This document shows, in pieces, positions 43,318-50,757 of a stretch of DNA of 64,000 nucleotides. Where the stretch lies: the NCBI GenBank assembly GCA_049997955.1, contig JAEBDY010000008.1, forward strand, positions 248,001 through 312,000, written 5' to 3'. This DNA comes from Umezawaea sp049997955. GTDB lineage: Bacteria; Actinomycetota; Actinomycetes; Mycobacteriales; Pseudonocardiaceae. The notes under the pieces were generated by a model. It saw only the letters and a program-made list of their open reading frames with translations. It was not told where the DNA came from and did no database searches. How positions within the stretch are numbered: the stretch's first letter is position 1; every line of letters starts with the position of its first letter. A program made the translations under genes and the position numbers.

Positions 43318-44684
43318 CGTCGAGCTCGGACGTCCTCCTCTGGTTCACCCAGGCGCTCGTGCTGACGATGGCGGTGGCCTTCGCGACCCACGTGCTGCTG
43401 ACCGTCGTGCCCTACCTGCGGCACGAGCCCGCCCCGGTCGGCCGGTCCACCGCCTTCGAGTGGCACTTCCTCGTGCCGTGCCGCGACGACGAAGCGGTCG
43501 TCGGCGACACGATCGCGCACCTGCGGATGAACTTCCCGATCGCGCACGTGTGGGTCATCGACGACGACTCCGACGACGGGACGGTCGGCGTCGTGCAGGC
43601 GTGGCAGCACGGCGGTGGCGCGGAGGACAACCACATCCACCTGGTCCGCCGCTTCCGCCCGCACGCCAGGACCGGCGAGGGCGACGCCCTCAACGACGCC
43701 TACCGCACCCTGAAGCTGTGGATGGGCAGGCACGCCGACCCGAACCGCGCCGTCGTCGTGGTGGTCGACGCCCGCGGCCGCCCCGCCCCGAACTGCCTGG
43801 AGGTGTGCGCCGCCGACCACCTCTTCGGCGACACGGGCGTGGGCGCGGTGCAGGTGGACGTGCGCGTGGTCGACACCGGTGTCCGGCGGACCGGGGTCTC
43901 GTCGTGGCGCAGGACCCTCGGGGCCGGGCTGGTGCGGATGCAGGACCTGGAGTTCCGCACGGCCATCGCCGCGAGCCGGTTGTCCCGCGGTGCCACGGGG
44001 ACCACCTCCACGGGCGACGACGGCCAGTTCACCCGGCTGTCCGCCCTCGACTCCATCGCGGGCGCCACCGGCAGGCCGTGGCGCGGTTCCCCGCCGGAGG
44101 ACTTCGAACTGGGCGTCCACCTGCTCACCGCGGGCTGGCGCACCGGGTTCAGCCTGGACACCCACGTGCGGCAGGAAGGCCTCCACGGCCTGCGGCGGCT
44201 CCTGGCGCAGCGCACCGGGTGGGGCCTGGGCACCATGCGGTGCCTGCGCCACCTGCGTCGGATCCGGGCCTCCAGGCACCTCTCCCCCCTCGGCGCGACC
44301 GAGATGCTCCACCACCTCGCCCGACCGTGGCTGCGGCTCCTGGCCACCCTCGTCTACCCCGTCCCGCTGTTCCTGCTGGCGCAGCGCGCCCTGGTCTCCC
44401 CCACCGAGGTGTGGACCTGGCTCACCGGCGGCGCCTGGGTCCTCTTCGCGGTCCACGGCGCGTTCGGCCTGCTCCCGTTCGCCCTGTGGGGCCCCGTGTA
44501 CCGCGCCCGCTGCGAGCCGGGGATGTCCGTGCTCCGCTCCGTGGCCTACGGCTTCGGCTACGCCCTGTACGTCCACACCTCCTACCTCACCTCGTGGCGC
44601 GCCCTGGTCCGCCTGGTCCGCGGCGACGACGGCGGGCCCAAGACCCGCCGCGGCACCGAGCGCGGGCTGACGGTTCAGCGCTGA
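43314..44684 (+). CDS. Family 2 membrane glycosyltransferase
   Basis: 456 residues. One N-terminal helix (ALVLTMAVAFATHVLLTVV), a cytosolic GT-A domain and C-terminal helices (LLATLVYPVPLFLLAQ, WVLFAVHGAFGLLPFAL). Processive-type signature: WVIDDDSDDGT, VVVVVDARGRPAPNCLE, TGDDGQFTRLSAL, SPPEDFELGVHLLTAGW (catalytic ED) and LLAQRTGWGLGTMR in place of QxxRW. Probably makes or extends an envelope polysaccharide. ATG 43314 is coupled to the upstream peptide. A longer N-terminus to 43203 is possible but lacks family similarity. Paired with divergent wecB. Confidence 0.88.
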   Translation: MTSSSDVLLWFTQALVLTMAVAFATHVLLTVVPYLRHEPAPVGRSTAFEWHFLVPCRDDEAVVGDTIAHLRMNFPIAHVWVIDDDSDDGTVGVVQAWQHGGGAEDNHIHLVRRFRPHARTGEGDALNDAYRTLKLWMGRHADPNRAVVVVVDARGRPAPNCLEVCAADHLFGDTGVGAVQVDVRVVDTGVRRTGVSSWRRTLGAGLVRMQDLEFRTAIAASRLSRGATGTTSTGDDGQFTRLSALDSIAGATGRPWRGSPPEDFELGVHLLTAGWRTGFSLDTHVRQEGLHGLRRLLAQRTGWGLGTMRCLRHLRRIRASRHLSPLGATEMLHHLARPWLRLLATLVYPVPLFLLAQRALVSPTEVWTWLTGGAWVLFAVHGAFGLLPFALWGPVYRARCEPGMSVLRSVAYGFGYALYVHTSYLTSWRALVRLVRGDDGGPKTRRGTERGLTVQR

Positions 44685-44930
44685 TCTTCGACGTGCTCGG
44701 CTTGACCACGTTCAGCTACGCCGACGCGGTCAAGCTCCTGGGCGCGAAGGAGCACAAGCTCGTCGCGGCGCTCGACAAGGTGTTGAGCGGCACCCTGCTG
44801 ACCGGGCTGGCGGTGTGGGACGAGAGGGACGACCGGCAACGCGACCACCTCCACGTCCTCGACGAGACCGCGTGCCGACGGCGCGAGGAGAACAGCCGGG
44901 AGCAGGCTGGGTCGACGACGTCGACTCGCC
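44681..44930 (+). pseudogene. Relic of a NACHT NTPase N-terminal helical domain
   Basis: The frame from 44681 reads LGLTTFSYADAVKLLGAKEH and then LVAALDKVLSGTLLTGLAVW, which resembles the NNH-type N-terminal domain of actinobacterial NACHT proteins (STAND NTPases, many of them anti-phage). The start codon region, the rest of the domain and the whole NTPase are missing; similarity fades after about 44870 and the frame runs into the neighbouring gene. It begins inside the last codon of the glycosyltransferase gene. Identification is by motif recall. Confidence 0.5.
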
Positions 44931-46796
44931 CTAGACCCTCCTCACCACGTGCAGGAGGTATTCCTTGCTGTCCAACGGGTTCCCGTCGGTCCGCGTCCGG
45001 CTCGGCGCCACGCCCACCACGGGGCGGTGGGTGTCGAACCGGCTCACCAGCACCCCGTCGCCGTGGCTCAGCCCCGGCAGGACGTGGGTGAATGCCTGGA
45101 CGGTGCGCAGCGGGACGGTGCCGTCGACCAGGCAGGTCGAGCCCTGGGTGGTCACGGTCTCCGGAACCGCCCCGTGGGCCGACAGGGCGGCGAGCACCTG
45201 GCCGGTGGTGTCGGCCGGGACCTCCAGGTCGAAGCGGGCGACCGGCTCCAGCACCGTCGTGCCCGCGCGGCGCAGGGCCTCCACCAGCACCAGCGGGGCG
45301 AGGTTGCGGAAGTCGGCGGCCACCGACACCGGGCTGGAGTAGGCGGTGCGGGTGAGGGTGACGCGGACGTCGTGGACGGCCCAGCCGTGCAGGCCCTGGT
45401 CGAGGGTGGCCAGCACCGTGTCCTCGATGGCCTTGTGGAACGCGAGCGGCAGCGACCCGAGTTCGACGTCCAAGCGGTAGGTGCGGCCGACGGCCCGCTC
45501 CACGCGGAAGCCGATGGTGGCGACGAAGGGGTTGCCCGGGCCCATCTCCGCCAGGGATTCACCGACGCCCGCGGGGTGTTCGACGCAGACGACGCTGGTG
45601 GGTTCGAAGTCGACGTCGATGCCGTACTCGTCGGCGAGGGTGGCCGCGATGACCTCCTTCTGGACCTCGCCGTACAGCGAGACGACGAGGTCGGAACCCT
45701 TGCGGACGTTGATGAACGGGTCCTGCTCGGACAGCTGCGCCAGCGCCTCGTACAGGCCGGGCGACGGGGAGCGGACGACGGTTTCCAGGGTCGGCGGGGC
45801 GAAGAACCGGTGGTCCGCGAAGGCGTGCGGGGAGCCCACCTGGTCGCCGATGCGGATGCCGCGCAGGCCGCGGACCTTCGCGATCTCGCCGGTCCGGGCC
45901 ACGCCGGGACGGGTGCGGGGACCGTGGTCGAACACCGAGACGTCGGTGGTGCGGCCGGTGAAGCGCGCGTCACCGCGGTGGTAGTCGACCTGCGCGCGGG
46001 CCTCGATCGAACCGGAGTGCAGGCGGACGTACGCGGCGCCGTCGCGGTCGATCTTGAACACGGTGGCGCGCAGCCCGTCCGCGGGGCGGTTGAGCGGGAA
46101 GTACCGGGTGATGCCGTCCACCAGCTCCGGGATGCCCGCACCGGTCACGGCCGAGCCGAAGAACACCGGGTGGAGTCGCCCCGTGGTGGACTGCCTGGCC
46201 AGTTCGGCCCGGCAGTCGTCGTAGGTGAGCGTGGTGTCGAGGTACCGCGCCAGGAACGTGTCGTCGTGCTCGGCCAGGTCGGCGGCGAACCCGCGGGGGA
46301 CCGGCGTCGCCCCCGCGCTGCCGAGCGAGGACACGGTGCTCAGCGGGATGACCCCCGACGCCAGGGCGCGGAGGTCGGGCAGGAGGTAGCGGGCGCCGCG
46401 GCGGTCGATCTTGTTCACGAACACCAGCACGGGCATGCCGAGCTTCACGAGGGTGCGCATGAGGAGCCTGGTGTGGGCCTGGACGCCCTCCACCGCGGAG
46501 ACCACGAGGATCACGCCGTCGAGCACGGCGAGGGCCCGTTCCACCTCGGAGATGAAGTCCGGGTGGCCGGGGGTGTCGATGAGGTTGACCTTGACGTCGT
46601 CGACGGTGAAGGCCACCACCGCTGAGCGGATGGTGATGCCGCGCCGGCGTTCGAGGTCGTCGGTGTCGGTCTGGGTGTCGCCGCGGTCGACGCTGCCCAC
46701 GTGGTCGATGACCCCCGTGGCGTGCAGCAGCCGTTCGGTCAGGCTGGTCTTCCCGGCGTCAACATGGGCGAGGATCCCGATGTTCACGGTCTTCAT
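44931..46796 (-). CDS. Tetracycline-resistance ribosomal protection protein (OtrA/TetM-like GTPase)
   Basis: 621 residues, EF-G-like translational GTPase. G motifs: ILAHVDAGKTSLTERLL (G1), RRRGITIRS (G2), NLIDTPGHPDF (G3) and VFVNKIDRRG (G4); domains II-V follow. Length and the YSSPVSVAADFRNLAP segment match tetracycline protection proteins rather than EF-G (about 700). It would remove tetracyclines from the ribosome. Expression is probably induced: a leader ORF and an RBS-masking hairpin lie directly upstream. ATG 46796. Divergent from bioY. Confidence 0.9.
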   Translation of the reverse strand: MKTVNIGILAHVDAGKTSLTERLLHATGVIDHVGSVDRGDTQTDTDDLERRRGITIRSAVVAFTVDDVKVNLIDTPGHPDFISEVERALAVLDGVILVVSAVEGVQAHTRLLMRTLVKLGMPVLVFVNKIDRRGARYLLPDLRALASGVIPLSTVSSLGSAGATPVPRGFAADLAEHDDTFLARYLDTTLTYDDCRAELARQSTTGRLHPVFFGSAVTGAGIPELVDGITRYFPLNRPADGLRATVFKIDRDGAAYVRLHSGSIEARAQVDYHRGDARFTGRTTDVSVFDHGPRTRPGVARTGEIAKVRGLRGIRIGDQVGSPHAFADHRFFAPPTLETVVRSPSPGLYEALAQLSEQDPFINVRKGSDLVVSLYGEVQKEVIAATLADEYGIDVDFEPTSVVCVEHPAGVGESLAEMGPGNPFVATIGFRVERAVGRTYRLDVELGSLPLAFHKAIEDTVLATLDQGLHGWAVHDVRVTLTRTAYSSPVSVAADFRNLAPLVLVEALRRAGTTVLEPVARFDLEVPADTTGQVLAALSAHGAVPETVTTQGSTCLVDGTVPLRTVQAFTHVLPGLSHGDGVLVSRFDTHRPVVGVAPSRTRTDGNPLDSKEYLLHVVRRV

Positions 46797-46863
46797 GACG
46801 TGCTCGTCCCCTGTGTTCGGTCATCAGGTGCAGAACCGGCGCAACACAGGTCTTTCGGGACAT
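46759..46863 (-). CDS. Leader ORF overlapping the start of the tetracycline-protection gene
   Basis: ATG 46863 has GAGGAG 5 nt upstream. It encodes 34 residues beginning MSRKTCVAPVLHLMTEHRG and ends at 46759, 38 bp inside the resistance gene in another frame. Its codons run through the stem-loop that precedes that gene, so ribosomes on the leader would open or close the hairpin. This is the layout of translational attenuators; function inferred. Confidence 0.6.
   Translation of the reverse strand: MSRKTCVAPVLHLMTEHRGRARHEDREHRDPRPC
46810..46850 (-). promoter_or_regulatory. Stem-loop masking the tetracycline-protection gene ribosome site
   Basis: CCTGTGTT (46850-46843 on this strand) pairs perfectly with AACACAGG (46817-46810). 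The second arm runs directly into the likely ribosome site AGGGGA, 10 nt before ATG 46796. Confidence 0.6.
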
Positions 46864-46948
46864 GCCGTCTCCTCGGCCGCAGGGTGGTCGAGTTTTGAAC
46901 GTAGCAACGCGCGCAACCGGATAAACCGACCGGGCGTGAGGTTCGCGA

Positions 46949-46966
46949 CTTGTCGATGTGGACAAG
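46949..46966. promoter_or_regulatory. Inverted repeat between tetracycline-protection gene and bioY
   Basis: CTTGTC-GATGTG-GACAAG, perfect 6-bp arms. It lies about 63 bp before the bioY start; GGTTAACC follows at 46986-46993 and could include a -10 (TAACCT). The regulator is unknown. Confidence 0.35.
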
Positions 46967-47028
46967 GCTCAGGACCGGCGGAACCCGGTTAACCTGCTTG
47001 AGTTGCCCCGATCCACCGGGAGGTCTCC

Positions 47029-47604
47029 GTGTCCGTGCTCGCCATTCCCCGTCGCGCGGTGCTGGCCGACTTCGTCCCCGGTTCGATCGCGCGGGACGTC
47101 GCCATGGTCATCGGTGGCGCGGTGCTGACCGGCCTGGCCGCCCAGGTCGCGTTCCCGGTGCCGGGCAGCCCGGTGCCGATCACGGGCCAGACGTTCGCGG
47201 CGCTGCTGGTGGGGGCGTCGCTGGGCTGGCAGCGCGGGGCCACGTCGATGCTGCTCTACCTGATCGCGGGCGTGGCGGGCGTGCCGTGGTTCCAGGGCGG
47301 GGCGGCGGGCGCGACGGCGTCGCTCGGGTACGTGATCGGGTTCGTGTTCGCGGCGGTGCTGGTGGGGACGCTGGCAGGCCGCGGCGGCGACCGCACGCCG
47401 CTGCGGACCGTGGGCACGATGGTCCTGGGCAGCCTGGTGATCTACGCGTTCGGTGTTCCGTGGCTGATGGCGGCGGTGGACGCGAACCTCGTCCAGGCGT
47501 TGCAGGTGGGCGTGGTGCCGTTCCTGGTCGGCGACGCCCTGAAGGTCGCGCTGGCAGCCGCCCTGCTCCCGGCCGGATGGACGCTGGTCCGCCGCGCCAG
47601 GTGA
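47029..47604 (+). CDS. bioY: Biotin transporter BioY
   Basis: 191 residues, six predicted helices; the biotin-binding S component of an ECF transporter or a solo carrier. Motifs: GGAVLTGLAAQVAFPVPGSP, VPITGQTFAALLVGASLG, YLIAGVAGVPWFQGG and GYVIGFVFAAVLVG. GTG 47029 has GGGAGG 8 nt upstream. No bioM/bioN genes are next to it. No clear biotin-repressor box was recognised upstream. Its stop overlaps a truncated nucleotidyltransferase reading frame. Confidence 0.93.
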   Translation: MSVLAIPRRAVLADFVPGSIARDVAMVIGGAVLTGLAAQVAFPVPGSPVPITGQTFAALLVGASLGWQRGATSMLLYLIAGVAGVPWFQGGAAGATASLGYVIGFVFAAVLVGTLAGRGGDRTPLRTVGTMVLGSLVIYAFGVPWLMAAVDANLVQALQVGVVPFLVGDALKVALAAALLPAGWTLVRRAR

Positions 47605-47849
47605 TCGCCGACCTGGCGTCGGAGCACGCCGAACGCCTGGACGTGACCGGCTCGCACCTGCTGGACGACTACGTGCCGGGAGTCTCGGACCTCGACCTGG
47701 TCGGAGTCCTGTCCCGCGAACCCACCTCGACCGACTTGGCAGCGCTAGCCGAAACCCACGTCGGTTCGAAGCGGACGCCGTGTACCTGCGACCGGACGAA
47801 CGGGATCGCGGTGGTCGAACTGGGCAGGTTAATCCTCGCGGAGGCCTAG
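47601..47849 (+). pseudogene. Truncated nucleotidyltransferase (aminoglycoside adenylyltransferase-like)
   Basis: 82 codons from GTG 47601 (4-bp overlap with bioY). RLDVTGSHLLDDYVPGVSDL then DLVGVLSREPTSTDLAAL resembles the start of AadA-type nucleotidyltransferases, with the GS and DxD metal motif (SDLDLV). The usual helical C-terminal domain (about 160 more residues) is absent, so it should be inactive. Part of a relic-rich stretch with the NACHT fragment and repeats. Confidence 0.55.
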
Positions 47850-47953
47850 GTATGACGGGACGACGGGACGTTTGAGCGACACCCTGGCGACCCACCAGCA
47901 AGGTGAGCAAGTCCTTGGCGACCCACCACCAACTTGAGGCAAGGACCACGAAC

Positions 47954-48072
47954 GTGGCCGATTTTACTCGGGGGATTTGACCCTTAAAATGGGAGATCGG
48001 GCAGGCTTTCGGGACTGCCCTTTCAGCCCGATCAAGGGTCAAATCAAGGGGTCCCCGAGTCAAATCGGCCAC
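47954..48072. repeat. Family B MITE-like element, copy B3
   Basis: 119 bp, nearly identical to B1 including the central hairpin and the right-hand extension CACAGCACGACGGC. It lies in the 47850-48723 gap, which also holds hairpin A5 and, on both sides of it, degenerate short repeats (GTGCTTCCGCTTG-like after A5; GCCGGGAGCGAAGCC-like before). No gene is supported there. Confidence 0.9.
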
Positions 48073-48329
48073 AGCACGACGGCGGCTGGGCCAGTGCTGT
48101 GGTGGCCGGGAGCACCATCGGCTGCTCGCGGCTGCTGGAAGTCGAAGCCGGCTGCCCGGAAGGCGAAGCCCGCTCCTTGCCACCGCTGGAGTCCTGCCGC
48201 TCGCCGCCGGGAGCGAAGCCGCCGCTTGGGGTTCACCGGGGGCCGAAGCCTGCTCCCGACCGCTGGGAGCCATCCCCCTACGGTCCATCGGACCTGCGCG
48301 TAGAGGTCGCGGTGGTTCCCCCTACGCCA

Positions 48330-48430
48330 CCCCGCTCGCGCAATTGTCTCCACCATTTTCCTTGATTTGTCAAGGCGGGAAAGATGCCTTGACAAACGAA
48401 GAAAAATGCTGAGGACGCTTCGGATCGGGG
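48330..48430. repeat. Family A hairpin repeat, copy A5
   Basis: 101 bp; arms 48354-48376 and 48386-48408, same variable arm and same three mismatches as A4. The bases after it (GCGGCGGAGGGGGAGTGCGT) also match those after A4 at one or two differences, so the copied segment is longer than the element. Confidence 0.9.
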
Positions 48431-48710
48431 CGGCGGAGGGGGAGTGCGTCGGGTTGGTTGCGTGCGTCCGCTTTGGGCGGTGGGTCAAGTGCCGTGTGGC
48501 CGCCGTGGCCGTGATGGGTTCCTTGCGTGCTTCCGGTTGGGCGGTGGGACAGGTGCCCGTGTGGCTGTGTGATTGTGCTGCGTCGGGGCGATTGCGTGCT
48601 TCCGCTTGTGGCCGTGCTGCGTCCGGTTGTGGGCTGTGAGGGCTGGCCTGGGGCGGGCTGGTGGTGTTGTGGTCTAAACAGTCGTGCGCGAAACCGTCGG
48701 TGGGGCCGGG

Positions 48711-48716
48711 TACCTT
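48711..48716 (+). promoter_or_regulatory. -10 box for dinG (leaderless)
   Basis: TACCTT, 7 nt before GTG 48724; no ribosome site. Confidence 0.5.
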
Positions 48717-48723
48717 CTCCCGT

Positions 48724-50757
48724 GTGCCCGCCAAGACCGCGATTCCCGATACCCGCGCCCTGCTCGCCACCGCCGTGGAGTCGGTGGGTGGAGCCGAGCG
48801 CTCCGGGCAGGTGGAGATGGCCGAGGCGGTCGAGCACTCGATCCGCACCGGTGAGCACCTGGCCGTGCAGGCCGGGACCGGCACGGGGAAGTCGTTGGCG
48901 TACCTGGTTCCCTCGTTGCGGCACGCTGTCGCCGAAGAGGCGACCGTGGTGATCTCCACGGCGACCATCGCGTTGCAGCGGCAGCTCGTCGATCGGGATC
49001 TGCCCCGGCTGGCCAAGGCGTTGAAGAAGGAGCTCGGGCGCGAGCCGGACTTCGCGATCCTCAAAGGTCGGCGCAACTACCTGTGCATGCACCGGCTGCA
49101 CTCCGGGGCGCCGGAAGAGCCCGACGAGGGGGCGTTGTTCGACCCGTTCGCCGTGTCGCGGTTGGGGCGCGAGGTGAAGCGGCTGCACGAGTGGTCGTCG
49201 GAGACCGAGACCGGTGATCGGGACGAGCTGGTGCCCGGTGTGACCGAGCAGGCCTGGAAGCAGGTTTCCGTCACGGCCCGTGAGTGCCTCGGTGTGGCCA
49301 AGTGTCCGATCGGGGTCGACTGCTTCGCCGAGCGGGCACGGGCCGAGGCGGGCAAGGCCGATGTCGTGGTGACGAACCACGCGATGCTGGCCATCGACGC
49401 CATCGAGGGTTTCCAGGTCCTGCCCGAGCACGACGTCGTCGTGATCGACGAGGCGCACGACCTGGTGGACCGGGTGACGTCCGTGGCGACCGAGGAGCTG
49501 AGCGCGGCGGCCATCGCGTCGGCCGCGCGGCGGTGCGGGCGGCTGATCGACCAGGACGTGGCCGACCGCATGGCCGAGGCCAGCGACGGGCTCTCGATGC
49601 TGCTGGAGGACCTGCCGGTCGGGCGGATGGACGAGCTGCCGCGCGCGCTCGCCGGGACGCTCGCGGCGATCCGGGACGCGTCGCACGCGTGCATCTCGTC
49701 GCTCGGGCCGGAGCGCAAGGAGGACGTCGAAGGCGCGACGTCGCGCAAGTTGGCCCTGTCGCTGCTGGAAGAGGTGCACGACGGGGCGGTGCGGATCCTC
49801 GACGCGTTCGACGAGGAGCGCGACGTCGTGTGGGTGTCCGGCGACTTCGCGGACCGGGGGCGGGCGCCGACGCTGCGCGTCGCCCCGCTGGGGGTCGGCG
49901 GGCTGCTGCGGGAGAAGCTGTTCGGCAAGCGCACCACCGTGTTGACGTCGGCGACGCTGACGTTGGGCGGCACGTTCGACACGCTGGCCCGCCAGTGGGG
50001 GCTGCCCGCGTCGTCGGCGAACCGCAAGGCCGAGGGCACAGCGACCGACAAGGAGCCGCCGTCGGACTCGGCGCCGATCCGGTGGACCGGGTTGGACGTG
50101 GGGTCGCCGTTCCAGCACGGGAGCAGCGGAATCCTCTACGTGGCAAGGCACCTGCCGCCTCCCGGCCGTGACGGGCTGCCACCGTCCTACGTGGACGAGA
50201 TCGAAGGTCTGGTCAACGCCGCGGGCGGGCGGACGCTGGGGCTGTTCTCGTCGATGCGGGCGGCCAAGTCGGCGGCGGAAGCGTTGCGGGACAAGGTGGA
50301 GTACACCGTGTTCTGCCAGGGCGACGACGCGACCGGCCAGCTGGTGAAGAAGTTCTCCGAGGACCCGCGCAGCTGCCTGTTCGGCACGCTGTCGCTGTGG
50401 CAGGGCGTGGACGTGCCCGGCCCGTCGCTGCAACTCGTGATCATGGACCGGATCCCGTTCCCCCGGCCGGACGACCCGCTGGCGTCGGCACGGCAGAAGG
50501 CCGTGTCCGAGCGCGGCGGCAACGGGTTCCTGACGGTGGCGGCGACCCACGCGGCACTGCTGCTGGCGCAGGGCGCGGGCAGGCTGCTGCGGTCGATGAA
50601 CGACAAGGGCGTCGTGGCCATCCTCGACCCGAGGCTGGCGACCGCCCGCTACGGCGGGTTCCTGCGGGCCTCGCTGCCGCCGTACTGGACCACGTACGAC
50701 CCCGAGGTCGTGCGGGCCGCGCTGAAGCGGCTGGACGCCGCTGCGGTCGACGCCTAG
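48724..50757 (+). CDS. dinG: ATP-dependent DNA helicase (DinG/XPD-like)
   Basis: 677 residues. Superfamily 2 helicase with iron-sulfur cluster, 5'-3' unwinding in repair and R-loop removal. Walker A AGTGTGKSLAYL, DEAH box VVVIDEAHDLVD, motif III LTSATLTLGGTFD and motif VI QGAGRLLR. Four cysteines (NYLCMHRL, ARECLGVAKCPIGVDCF) hold the cluster. GTG 48724 is leaderless; upstream in-frame codons are repeat-derived. It converges on the phospholipase D gene with a 4-bp overlap. Confidence 0.94.
   Translation: MPAKTAIPDTRALLATAVESVGGAERSGQVEMAEAVEHSIRTGEHLAVQAGTGTGKSLAYLVPSLRHAVAEEATVVISTATIALQRQLVDRDLPRLAKALKKELGREPDFAILKGRRNYLCMHRLHSGAPEEPDEGALFDPFAVSRLGREVKRLHEWSSETETGDRDELVPGVTEQAWKQVSVTARECLGVAKCPIGVDCFAERARAEAGKADVVVTNHAMLAIDAIEGFQVLPEHDVVVIDEAHDLVDRVTSVATEELSAAAIASAARRCGRLIDQDVADRMAEASDGLSMLLEDLPVGRMDELPRALAGTLAAIRDASHACISSLGPERKEDVEGATSRKLALSLLEEVHDGAVRILDAFDEERDVVWVSGDFADRGRAPTLRVAPLGVGGLLREKLFGKRTTVLTSATLTLGGTFDTLARQWGLPASSANRKAEGTATDKEPPSDSAPIRWTGLDVGSPFQHGSSGILYVARHLPPPGRDGLPPSYVDEIEGLVNAAGGRTLGLFSSMRAAKSAAEALRDKVEYTVFCQGDDATGQLVKKFSEDPRSCLFGTLSLWQGVDVPGPSLQLVIMDRIPFPRPDDPLASARQKAVSERGGNGFLTVAATHAALLLAQGAGRLLRSMNDKGVVAILDPRLATARYGGFLRASLPPYWTTYDPEVVRAALKRLDAAAVDA

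Noticed and set aside
46949..46993. Biotin riboswitch or BirA/BioQ box upstream of bioY
   Set aside because: Only a 6-bp inverted repeat and GGTTAACC are seen; neither matches a biotin-repressor site that I can identify, and no biotin riboswitch is known.
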